Shown in pieces: positions 7,214 to 14,289 of a DNA stretch of 28,209 nucleotides. The position numbers and the translations under genes are program-made. The DNA is from JABCPE02 sp963506915 (GTDB taxonomy: Bacteria; Bacteroidota; Bacteroidia; Flavobacteriales; Weeksellaceae): NCBI GenBank assembly GCA_963506915.1, contig CAUORE010000023.1, positions 1 to 28,209 on the forward strand, read 5' to 3'. The stretch's first letter is position 1. Each line of letters starts with the position of its first letter. The notes under the pieces are model-generated. The model had not been told where the DNA came from, made no database searches, and worked only from the letters and a program-made list of their open reading frames with translations.

Positions 7214-8748
7214 TAAAAATTTAATCTCTCCAAACGGATTTTATTGAATTTTTCTTTCTCATTGTATTCACGGAGGAGAATATAGCCCTCTTTCCCGATG
7301 TAAGGCACTACAAAATAATTGTCCTTCTCAGAAATTTTCACATTTTCTTGATTGAATTTACCATCGATAAGCGTATTGATGTACAAATTCCAGTTCTTTT
7401 CCTTCGTTTCTTTATCTTTTTTAAAGTCTCTGAAGAAAAACGCCACATCTTTGCCGCCATTTAGATATTGAGAGAAAAGATAGTCAGCATTTACATTCCA
7501 TTTGGTTTTATCCTTTTCAAAAACTCTCACTTCTTTCAGCTTAAAATCTTTATCTGTAAAGGCATACACCATATCTTTTGTCGCTGAAGCAGAATAAGCC
7601 CCCTCTGGTCTCCATTTTTCAAATAAAATCCCTACACTGCCGTCTTTTAGGAAGAAGAAATCTCTTTCCAAAAGATGATATCCCATTCCGACATGACCAA
7701 ATTTATTAATTTCCTGTATAAACGGCTTAAAGTCTATGAAATTGATATTTTTAACATCCACTCCAAAGTTTCGTTTATCTAAAACAAGCCTTGTCAATCC
7801 CACAGAATATAAGGCACTTTGTTTTTCATAAAACCTTCCTGAGATGATTATTTTATCATCAAATGTTTTATCATTATCCACCAATCTTCCACTAGAATAT
7901 AGAGAAGTAATTTCATCCATAGTCAGCCCATTCAAGCCTGTAATCGGTGTTTTGGCTTTTATACTTCCTGTCTTCATATCCAGCACTTGGAAGAAATAAG
8001 AATATTCCCTCTTATTTTTTACTTTTAGAATGGTGTAGATGTGTTTATCATCTTTTTCAATGATTCTGATGGATTCATATTTGTTTTTAGTTCCATTCGT
8101 ATTGTATTTATATTCCCAAAGCAGTTTTTTATCGTCATCATATCTTTTTAAACTATGATTTTTGCCGTAAGTTTCGTAGTCATCATATTCCATAACGATG
8201 AAACCGCCTTCTTTTATTTCATAAACACTAGATACATAAAGAAATCCTTTTTCTCTTCGCTCTTTTCTTTCTTCTTTTCTTTGGCTTCGTACATTTTCTG
8301 GTTCTGTTACTTCTTTGAAAGCATTATTTTCGTATTCGTAATATACTTTTTGTTTGATAGTGTTATCTTTTAGATTAACCTCCATTGTGCGCGGATAGAA
8401 GAAATCCTTTCCTTTTACTGCATCATAATCAGCTCTTGGATAAAGAACCAAATTTCCTCTAAAATCAATCGCTCCGAAATAGTTTGCCGCCGTGATATCT
8501 CCTTCAAACTCTTTGTTGGAAACTGGATTTAGGTTTTTGTCCCAAAAGACATATTCAAATTTTTTCGTTTTATCACCAGACTTGCCATAGCCGTAGATCG
8601 CCACATATCCATAGAGATTTTCATCTTGGTCAAATAATGCATTGAACCCTAGATAATTTCCTTTGGCTATAGCAAATAAATCTCGTGATTGTGAAAAAGC
8701 AGTGAAAACACCGCAGAAAATCAAGAATGTAAATAAAATTTTTCGCAT
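7213..8748 (-). CDS. Secreted protein of unknown function, 511 aa
   Basis: I do not recognise the family with certainty; it is the kind of Bacteroidota-only secreted protein assigned to a DUF. A Sec signal peptide (MRKILFTFLIFCGVFTAFSQ) starts at ATG 8748. A longer frame reaches 8820 but adds 24 residues ahead of the signal and overlaps the neighbouring terminator, so I reject it. The mature protein is beta-rich, with repeated aromatic/charged strands (for example GYVAIYGYGK, FIVMEYDDYE, YTILKVKNKR) suggesting a propeller-like or repeat fold. A strongly charged stretch RKEERKERREK lies at 157-167. It has no TonB box, lipobox or C-terminal type 9 sorting signal that I can see. Periplasmic location is likely. 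Confidence 0.75.
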   Translation of the reverse strand: MRKILFTFLIFCGVFTAFSQSRDLFAIAKGNYLGFNALFDQDENLYGYVAIYGYGKSGDKTKKFEYVFWDKNLNPVSNKEFEGDITAANYFGAIDFRGNLVLYPRADYDAVKGKDFFYPRTMEVNLKDNTIKQKVYYEYENNAFKEVTEPENVRSQRKEERKERREKGFLYVSSVYEIKEGGFIVMEYDDYETYGKNHSLKRYDDDKKLLWEYKYNTNGTKNKYESIRIIEKDDKHIYTILKVKNKREYSYFFQVLDMKTGSIKAKTPITGLNGLTMDEITSLYSSGRLVDNDKTFDDKIIISGRFYEKQSALYSVGLTRLVLDKRNFGVDVKNINFIDFKPFIQEINKFGHVGMGYHLLERDFFFLKDGSVGILFEKWRPEGAYSASATKDMVYAFTDKDFKLKEVRVFEKDKTKWNVNADYLFSQYLNGGKDVAFFFRDFKKDKETKEKNWNLYINTLIDGKFNQENVKISEKDNYFVVPYIGKEGYILLREYNEKEKFNKIRLERLNF

Positions 8749-8807
8749 AATTTTTTTCTTGCGAATGTACACAATTTCCATCAGAACAGAAAGATGAATT
8801 TTATCAA

Positions 8808-8841
8808 TAAAAAAGGCCATCCCGTGGGACAGCCTCTCTCG
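8808..8841 (-). terminator. Terminator of the DUF4136 lipoprotein gene
   Basis: On the minus strand AGGCTGTCCC-AC-GGGATGGCCT folds with a 4+4 bp stem interrupted by one symmetric mismatch pair (8814-8835), followed by TTTTTT. It begins about 25 bases after the stop codon at 8860. Confidence 0.75.
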
Positions 8842-8859
8842 TTTTAAAAATGATTGTTA

Positions 8860-9390
8860 TTATTTCTTCGGTGGATAATTTTTCAATATTTCCGCGATAA
8901 TTTCTGGAATTTGCTTTTGTTTTGACTTCGGTGAATCTACATTGATTCCACTTCCTTTTCCCTGCCAAACGAGCTTCCCTGTCTTTGCATCCATAAAATT
9001 AAAAACTAGTCCTCCTTGGTTGTATTCATTAGTATAAGTTCTTCCTATGCCCATTCCCCAGCCGAGCCAACTGCCCCAGCCTCCCAAATACACATTAGGC
9101 GTCACATAGGTATCTCTTACCAACTTGTGATTTGCCTTGACCTGAATCACCAAATCTACCGCTTCATTACTTTGGGATAATCCCTTCTCTGCTAGTTGTT
9201 TCTGTAATTCATCAGTCACTCTGCTTTGGTCTATGTCATTCAGTTTCAGCTCTTCCAAGTTTACAGAATAAGTCTTGTACTCAGAAAAGTTAGCCTTTGG
9301 GTCATAATCTGACACTACTCTAAACGGGCTGCAGGATGCCATCAGAATCCCCATCCCTACTGATAGAAATAAATACTTTATTCTGCTCAT
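8860..9390 (-). CDS. DUF4136 lipoprotein
   Basis: This is a 176-residue lipoprotein. The signal peptide ends in the lipobox LMASC with C20 as the acylated residue, followed by SPFRVVSDYDP. The domain pattern matches DUF4136: VSDYDPKANFSEYKTY near the start, an internal VDLVIQVKANHK, a Gly/Trp-rich YLGGWGSWLGWGMGIGRTYT, then GGLVFNFMDAKTGKLVWQGKG and a C-terminal IAEILKNYPPK. Such proteins are attached to the inner or outer membrane by Lgt/Lnt processing; their function is not known. It is divergent from the HExxH gene with 46 bases between starts and has its own terminator, so it is monocistronic. Confidence 0.9.
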   Translation of the reverse strand: MSRIKYLFLSVGMGILMASCSPFRVVSDYDPKANFSEYKTYSVNLEELKLNDIDQSRVTDELQKQLAEKGLSQSNEAVDLVIQVKANHKLVRDTYVTPNVYLGGWGSWLGWGMGIGRTYTNEYNQGGLVFNFMDAKTGKLVWQGKGSGINVDSPKSKQKQIPEIIAEILKNYPPKK

Positions 9391-9436
9391 ATCTTTATTT
9401 TTTTATGTTATTCAAAATTTATTTTATTTTTGTTGA

Positions 9437-9766
9437 ATGATAATAGTGTGCCAAACTTTGCTCAAAAATACAAAAATTTTAGGAATTGCTATTTTTCCCT
9501 TTATTATTTTAAAAGATAAAAGGCTGAAAAATAACCACACCCTTATCAACCACGAAAAAATACACCTTCGGCAGCAGCTGGAAATGGGCATTATTCTATT
9601 TTACCTTTGGTATCTTGTCGAGTTCTTATATTGGTATATCAGACTGAGAAATGGAGAAATGGCGTATGAAAGAATCAGTTTTGAACAAGAGGCCTACCGC
9701 AACGAAAATTCTCTCAACTACCTGAAAAACAGAAATTTTTGGGAATTTTTAAAATATTTATCTTAG
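9437..9766 (+). CDS. Small membrane protein with HExxH motif, 109 aa
   Basis: I know no named family for this protein. It has one hydrophobic segment (about 12-25), then INHEKIHLRQQLEM with HEKIH at 39-43, a second hydrophobic segment (51-66, GIILFYLWYLVEFLYW), and a conserved-looking FEQEAYRNE at 85-93 that could supply a third ligand. HExxH plus a downstream Glu is the gluzincin zinc-site pattern, so it may be a minimal membrane metallopeptidase or a metal-binding relative without activity. A TATTTTTG at 9425-9432 lies only 5 bases before the ATG, which would give a leaderless or nearly leaderless mRNA. A short spacer of 54 bases separates it from the ZIP transporter. Confidence 0.75.
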   Translation: MIIVCQTLLKNTKILGIAIFPFIILKDKRLKNNHTLINHEKIHLRQQLEMGIILFYLWYLVEFLYWYIRLRNGEMAYERISFEQEAYRNENSLNYLKNRNFWEFLKYLS

Positions 9767-9792
9767 TGCTAGTTATTCTTACCTTTATTTTT

Positions 9793-9800
9793 TAGATTTG
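9793..9800 (+). promoter_or_regulatory. -7 element of the ZIP transporter gene
   Basis: TAGATTTG is an exact TAnnTTTG, 21 bases before the TTG start at 9821. No good -33 TTG is visible at the usual distance. Confidence 0.55.
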
Positions 9801-9820
9801 TGATATAAATAATTAGTATT

Positions 9821-10627
9821 TTGGAACAGCATATTTTTATCGCATTTTTATTGACTTTATTTGCAGGATTATCCACTGGAATTGGGGGGCTGATTGTCTT
9901 TTTCACTCAGCAGACAAACAAAAAATTATTATCTTTTTCCTTGGGACTTTCCGCTGGAGTGATGATTTTGGTATCCTTTGCAGAGTTTTTAGTTCAGTCC
10001 AGAGAAATCCTTACCGAAGAGATGGGAAATACAAAAGGGTTGCTAACCATGTGGTTATGTTTCTTTGGCGGAATTTTATTCATTGGCATTATAGACCGTT
10101 TAATTCCCTCATTTGAAAATCCTCATGAAATTCAACACTTAGAAAATATGGAAAAACCGATAAAAAAAGGTTCTAAGCTAATGCGGATGGGGATTTTGAC
10201 ATCATTTGCAATCGCTATTCATAACTTTCCTGAGGGGATAGCCACCCTCATTGCAGGAGTTGAAAATCCCACATTAGGTATAGCCATTGCAACTGCTGTA
10301 GCCATCCATAACATTCCCGAAGGTATAGCAGTAGTAGCTGTCCCCATCTACCAAGTAACTAAAAACAAGAAAAAAGCATTTCTGATGTCCTTGTTCTCTG
10401 GTCTAGCAGAACCTATCGGAGCTATTGCAGCATATCTTGTTTTAATGCCATTTATTACTCCTGTTTTGATGGGGCAGATATTTGCCATAGTAGCTGGAAT
10501 TATGGTTTTTATATCTCTTGATGAGCTATTGCCTGCTACCCATGCATTTGGAGAACATCATCTTTCCATTTATGGTTTGATTTTTGGTATGGCTATTATG
10601 GCCCTAAGCCTTATAATGATGGTTTAA
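9821..10627 (+). CDS. zupT: ZIP-family metal transporter (ZupT-like)
   Basis: This 268-residue inner-membrane permease imports Zn(II) and related divalent cations. Eight hydrophobic segments are visible. The two ZIP metal-site motifs sit in helices 4 and 5: IAIHNFPEGIAT (HNFPEG 134-139) and VAIHNIPEGIAV (HNIPEG 163-168), the ZupT arrangement. A hydrophilic His-containing loop (PHEIQHLENMEK, about 101-112) separates helices 3 and 4. Translation begins at TTG 9821: an in-frame stop lies just upstream, there is no ATG, and the protein then aligns with the usual MENxxxIAxLLTLFAGL start. It is convergent with trpG, the stops being only 7 bases apart. Confidence 0.92.
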   Translation: MEQHIFIAFLLTLFAGLSTGIGGLIVFFTQQTNKKLLSFSLGLSAGVMILVSFAEFLVQSREILTEEMGNTKGLLTMWLCFFGGILFIGIIDRLIPSFENPHEIQHLENMEKPIKKGSKLMRMGILTSFAIAIHNFPEGIATLIAGVENPTLGIAIATAVAIHNIPEGIAVVAVPIYQVTKNKKKAFLMSLFSGLAEPIGAIAAYLVLMPFITPVLMGQIFAIVAGIMVFISLDELLPATHAFGEHHLSIYGLIFGMAIMALSLIMMV

Positions 10628-10634
10628 AAAATTT

Positions 10635-11207
10635 TTAATCCTTTAAAAAATTCCCAAAAATTTTCTTCCCACAAGGTGTCAATACACTTTCTGGATGAAA
10701 CTGCACCGCATGAACATCATATTTTCTATGCTGTAATGCCATGATGATGCCCTGTTCATCTACAGCCGTGATTTGTAACTCTTCAGGGAAACCATGAGAA
10801 TCCACCGCCCAAGAGTGGTATCTTCCTGTAATGATTTTAGAAGGCAAACCGCTGAATATCTTTGCATTATCCTCAATAATAGTCGTAGAAATCCCAACTC
10901 CATGATAGACATTATTCAAGTTAATCAGCTTTCCACCAAACGCCTCTGCAATCGCCTGTAAACCAAGACAAACGCCTAAAATAGGTTTCTTTGGCGCAAA
11001 TTCCTTTATCACATCCAGCAAAATCCCTGCTTCATTAGGCACGCCTGGCCCTGGAGAAAGGATGATTTTATCATATTTTTCTACTTCTTCCAGTGAAATT
11101 TCATCATTTTTAAAAACATAGACAAACTCCTTCCCTACAATCTGCTCCACCATCTGAACCAAATTGTAAGTGAAACTGTCATAGTTATCAAGCACCAATA
11201 TTTTCAT
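10635..11207 (-). CDS. Class I glutamine amidotransferase, TrpG/PabA type
   Basis: This is the glutaminase subunit that feeds ammonia to anthranilate synthase or aminodeoxychorismate synthase. Motifs of the 190-residue protein: LDNYDSFTYNL at 6-16, SPGPG at 51-55, GVCLGLQAI with nucleophile C80, RYHSWAV (129-135) and FHPESVLTP with H171/E173. All catalytic residues are present. TrpG and PabA cannot be separated by these motifs, and no trpE or pabB lies next to it, so it is an orphan subunit, perhaps dual-purpose. The -7 promoter element lies in the loop of the upstream gene pair's terminator. Confidence 0.93.
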   Translation of the reverse strand: MKILVLDNYDSFTYNLVQMVEQIVGKEFVYVFKNDEISLEEVEKYDKIILSPGPGVPNEAGILLDVIKEFAPKKPILGVCLGLQAIAEAFGGKLINLNNVYHGVGISTTIIEDNAKIFSGLPSKIITGRYHSWAVDSHGFPEELQITAVDEQGIIMALQHRKYDVHAVQFHPESVLTPCGKKIFGNFLKD

Positions 11208-11220
11208 GCAATTTTTAAAT

Positions 11221-11257
11221 AAAAAGACTTTGGCAAAGATAAGCCAAAGTCTCTTTT
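11221..11257. terminator. Terminator of the SDR/aldehyde dehydrogenase unit
   Basis: AGACTTTGGC (11225-11234) pairs perfectly with GCCAAAGTCT (11243-11252) around an 8-base loop. On the minus strand the hairpin is followed by TTTTTATTT. It lies 28 bases after the SDR stop at 11281 and just ahead of trpG. Confidence 0.85.
11234..11241 (-). promoter_or_regulatory. -7 element of trpG inside the terminator loop
   Basis: The minus strand reads TATCTTTG, an exact TAnnTTTG, 27 bases before the trpG ATG. It occupies the loop and the first base of the descending stem of the terminator hairpin. No proper -33 TTG is seen, so this is moderately supported. Confidence 0.55.
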
Positions 11258-11280
11258 AATATGGTTTAAAAAAGTAATTT

Positions 11281-12000
11281 TTATGGATTTGTAGACCAAA
11301 GCGCCGCTGAAGCCAGCATTGCTCTCTTGTTTAGCTTCAATAAATCTACCACCAACTCTGCGAAATCCTCTGGCTGAAGCACCTTTTCAGGGTTTCCATC
11401 CGTGATTTTCAGGTCTGTTTTAGCCATATCCGTTGAAATCGTACTTGGTGTAAGAGTTGTCACACGAATGTTCTGCTTACGAAGTTCAAACATCATAGAT
11501 TCTGACATTCCTATCAATCCAAATTTAGATGCAGAATATGCCGAAGTAAGCGCATTTCCTTTCAGACCTGCCGTTGAAGAAATATTCACCACATCACCTG
11601 ATTTTTTCTCCACCATCCCTAGCACCACAGCTTTCACTACATAGTAAGGCCCAAAAAGATTGGTCTTTACAATGTCTTCCCACTGCTCATCATCCATTTC
11701 TAAAATTCCTCCGAAAGCCGCTATTCCAGCATTATTGATAAGAATATCAAACTTCCCGAAATCATTTTGTAATTTTTCTAACGAAGCAAAAACTTGCTTT
11801 TTATCTGTTACATCAAAAACTGAATAAGATGATTTCACGCCTTTGCTCTCTATCTCGGCAACTACGGATTTTAGATTGTTTTCATTTCTACCCGTAATGG
11901 CTACATTTACACCTTCTGCCGCCAGAGCCAAAGCTACGGCTTTACCTAATCCTCGCCCTCCACCTGTTACAAGGGCTGTTTTTCCTTTTAAATTTTGCAT
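11281..12000 (-). CDS. Short-chain dehydrogenase, 3-oxoacyl-ACP reductase type
   Basis: This 239-residue cytosolic NAD(P)-dependent reductase of the classical SDR superfamily shows TGGGRGLG at 12-19 (cofactor loop), NNAG at about 89-92, and the catalytic S142, Y155 and K159 (YSASK). These are FabG-like features, but the substrate cannot be read from sequence. The C-terminus ASAALWSTNP is short and hydrophobic. The frame extends to 12018, but ATG 12000 is preferred because MQNLKGKTALVTG is the usual SDR start and it lies 4 bases after the aldehyde dehydrogenase stop. Co-transcribed with that dehydrogenase, it may work on a related carbonyl compound. Confidence 0.9.
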   Translation of the reverse strand: MQNLKGKTALVTGGGRGLGKAVALALAAEGVNVAITGRNENNLKSVVAEIESKGVKSSYSVFDVTDKKQVFASLEKLQNDFGKFDILINNAGIAAFGGILEMDDEQWEDIVKTNLFGPYYVVKAVVLGMVEKKSGDVVNISSTAGLKGNALTSAYSASKFGLIGMSESMMFELRKQNIRVTTLTPSTISTDMAKTDLKITDGNPEKVLQPEDFAELVVDLLKLNKRAMLASAALWSTNP

Positions 12001-12004
12001 AATA

Positions 12005-13390
12005 TTAATAATCTGCATCAGGAGTAGTTACCCTGATTAGTTTAGAATTAACGAACTCATATATTCCCTCTATGGACTGCTCTCTACCATATCCAGAGTT
12101 TTTGGTTCCTCCGAATGGAAGTTCTGGCGAAATCCCTGTCACATGGTTTATATAGACCATTCCCGTATCTATTCTTCGTGCGATTTTCACTGCTTCCTCT
12201 ACATCCGTTCCGAAAACCGTTCCACCAAGACCGTATTTAGTATCATTAGCCAAATCTACGGCTTCGTCCATATTTTTCACAGAATAAATCATCAGCACTG
12301 GCCCAAATATTTCATCTGAATAAGCGTCCATTCCTTTCTTGATATCTGTCAAAATAGTAGGCTGCATAAATGCTCCTGGATCTTCTATTTTTTTACCTCC
12401 CGTCACTAGTTTTGCTCCTTGTGCTACGGCTTTTTCTACTTGAGATAAAACATCTTCTCTTGCCTTCACACTACTTAGAGGTGCCAACTGAGTTTCTGGA
12501 TCAAGAGGATCTCCCACTTTAGCATTTCCAAATAGCTGTGTAGCTTTTTCAAGGAATGCTGGATAAAGGCTTTCTGGAACGATAACTCTCTTTGGAGAAA
12601 CGCACACCTGCCCTGCATTCCATAGTCTGCCATTCACAGCAGTTTCTACAGCTTTATCTAAATCAGCATCTGGCATAACGATGAAAGCATCACTTCCACC
12701 AAGTTCCAAGATTGATTTTTTCACATTTTTCCCTGCTGCAGATGCGAAACTAGCCCCTGCTGGTTCGCTTCCTGTAAGGGCTGCACCTTTTACTCTTGGA
12801 TCATCCAATATTTCTGATACTTTAGAACCAGGAACAAAAATATTAGTATAAGCACCCTTAGGCGCACCTGCTTCTAAAAGAATTTTTTCCATCATTTCTC
12901 CTGCCTGCGGCACATTAGATGCGTGTTTCAGCACTATTGTATTTCCTACGATAAGGTTAGGCGCAGCAGAACGAGTAGTCTGATAGAATGGGAAATTCCA
13001 AGGCTGAACGCTAAGAATCACACCTATCGGCTCATAAGACAAGAACGCCTTTCCGTGTGGTGTTTCCAAAGGCTTATCTGCCAATAGTTTTTCTCCATTT
13101 TCTGCATAATATTCAAAAATACCTGCACAAAGTTCCACCTCTGCGATACCTTCTCTGTGAAGTTTTCCCATTTCGATAGAGCATAATTTACCCAACTCTT
13201 CTTTGCGCTCACGCATGATTCTTGCAGCGTTATAGAGAACTTTTGCTCTTTCTGAAAAAGATTTTTTACGCCATTCTTTAAAGGTTGCATCAGCCTGTGC
13301 GATAATTTCTGAAACCTCGCCAGATGTCATCTCTGGATATTCTTTTAATACCTCGCCTGTGGCAGGATTTATAGTTTTAATGCTTGACAT
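12005..13390 (-). CDS. NAD(P)-dependent aldehyde dehydrogenase, succinate-semialdehyde type
   Basis: This 461-residue cytosolic dehydrogenase oxidises an aldehyde to a carboxylate. Key sites: SVQPWNFPF (130-134, NAD pocket), LTGSEPAG (cofactor), general base E229 in LELGGSDAF, and catalytic C263 in NAGQVCVSP. The PWNFPFYQT and VLKHASNVP stretches match short GabD/Sad succinate-semialdehyde dehydrogenases, and the length is the family norm, so succinate semialdehyde is the likeliest substrate. The SDR follows by 4 bases in one unit. An AT-rich inverted repeat lies directly upstream. No GABA transaminase is present in the window to confirm a GABA pathway. Confidence 0.92.
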   Translation of the reverse strand: MSSIKTINPATGEVLKEYPEMTSGEVSEIIAQADATFKEWRKKSFSERAKVLYNAARIMRERKEELGKLCSIEMGKLHREGIAEVELCAGIFEYYAENGEKLLADKPLETPHGKAFLSYEPIGVILSVQPWNFPFYQTTRSAAPNLIVGNTIVLKHASNVPQAGEMMEKILLEAGAPKGAYTNIFVPGSKVSEILDDPRVKGAALTGSEPAGASFASAAGKNVKKSILELGGSDAFIVMPDADLDKAVETAVNGRLWNAGQVCVSPKRVIVPESLYPAFLEKATQLFGNAKVGDPLDPETQLAPLSSVKAREDVLSQVEKAVAQGAKLVTGGKKIEDPGAFMQPTILTDIKKGMDAYSDEIFGPVLMIYSVKNMDEAVDLANDTKYGLGGTVFGTDVEEAVKIARRIDTGMVYINHVTGISPELPFGGTKNSGYGREQSIEGIYEFVNSKLIRVTTPDADY

Positions 13391-13405
13391 AATTTTAAAT
13401 TTTTG

Positions 13406-13441
13406 AATTTGTGTAAATATAAAAATTTTTATTCACACAAA
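13406..13441. other. AT-rich inverted repeat between hydrolase and aldehyde dehydrogenase genes
   Basis: TTTGTGTAAATA (13408-13419) pairs with TATTCACACAAA (13430-13441) with one G-U-type exception. It lies downstream of the hydrolase and within 60 bases of the aldehyde dehydrogenase start. It may terminate the hydrolase or serve as an operator for the dehydrogenase; sequence alone does not decide. Confidence 0.45.
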
Positions 13442-13459
13442 AATTGATCTATGTTATGA

Positions 13460-14236
13460 TTAACCTTTTATTAAAAAATCTTTAACAGAATTGTTAAAAT
13501 CTTGCGAATTATCTACTTGAAGCCAATGCCCTGCATTTTTAATTTTAACAATCTGGCTGTCAGGGAATTTCTCACGAATTAGGGTTTCATCTTCTGGAAG
13601 GATGTAATTAGATTTTTCGCCAGCGAGGAATAAAGTTTTCCCACCGAAAACACCTTTTGCTTCTATATTTCCGACCAAATCAGCATATTTCTCGGAAAGA
13701 GTTTTTAGGTTAAATCTCCAGCTCAGTTTATTTTCCTGTTCCCAATAGAGATTTTTGAGAAGGAATAAAAGCATGGCTCTGTCTGTAATGTATTTTTCCA
13801 GCTGAAGTTCCACATCTTTACGAGCAGAAACAGTAGAAAAATCCACACTTTGCAAGGCTTCAAAAGCGGTCTGATGATGCGGTCTGTAAGCCCTTGGCGC
13901 TATATCTGCCACGATAAGTTTATTCACCCTTTCTGGATAAGAAATCGCAAACTGCATCACTGCCTTACCGCCAAGAGAATGCCCCAGAAGATTGACCTTA
14001 TCTAATTGATAATGATTGATATAATTTAAAATATCCTCCGCCATTATCTGGTGAGACATTTCATCCGAGTGAAAACTTTTTCCGTGATTACGCAAATCCA
14101 CCAAATGGCAAGGCATCCACTGACCAAATTCCCTTCCGAAAGTACCCCAATTATCTGATATTCCGAACAATCCATGAAAAACCAACAGAGGAGTTTCCTG
14201 AATTTCCTGTCCGTAAATTTTTGAGTTTAAAATCAT
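13460..14236 (-). CDS. Alpha/beta-fold hydrolase (YbfF-like esterase)
   Basis: This 258-residue cytosolic hydrolase has the oxyanion-hole loop FHGLFGISDNW (20-30), the nucleophile elbow LLGHSLGGKA with S87, and a C-terminal catalytic His in NAGHWLQVD (H237). The acid residue is expected around 208-218, but I cannot fix it. The opening segment and DLRNHGKSFHSDEM match YbfF-type thioesterases/esterases of the BioH/menH fold. The true substrate is unknown. It starts at ATG 14236, with 53 bases to lgt, whose terminator lies in that gap, so it probably has its own promoter. Confidence 0.85.
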   Translation of the reverse strand: MILNSKIYGQEIQETPLLVFHGLFGISDNWGTFGREFGQWMPCHLVDLRNHGKSFHSDEMSHQIMAEDILNYINHYQLDKVNLLGHSLGGKAVMQFAISYPERVNKLIVADIAPRAYRPHHQTAFEALQSVDFSTVSARKDVELQLEKYITDRAMLLFLLKNLYWEQENKLSWRFNLKTLSEKYADLVGNIEAKGVFGGKTLFLAGEKSNYILPEDETLIREKFPDSQIVKIKNAGHWLQVDNSQDFNNSVKDFLIKG

Positions 14237-14250
14237 TTTTTTTCTTTTTC

Positions 14251-14287
14251 AAAAATTGATTACAAAGCAAAAGCCCTTGTAAATCAT
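14251..14287 (-). terminator. Probable terminator of lgt
   Basis: TGATTACAAAGC (14258-14269) pairs with GCCCTTGTAAATCA (14273-14286) with a bulge and mismatches. On the minus strand it is followed by ATTTTTG. It lies 4 bases after the lgt stop. The stem is imperfect, so confidence is moderate. Confidence 0.5.
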
Positions 14288-14289
14288 TC

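Noticed and set aside
10620..10660. Terminator between the convergent zupT and trpG stops
   Set aside because: Only an A/T-only repeat is present with no GC-bearing stem, so I could not support a terminator.
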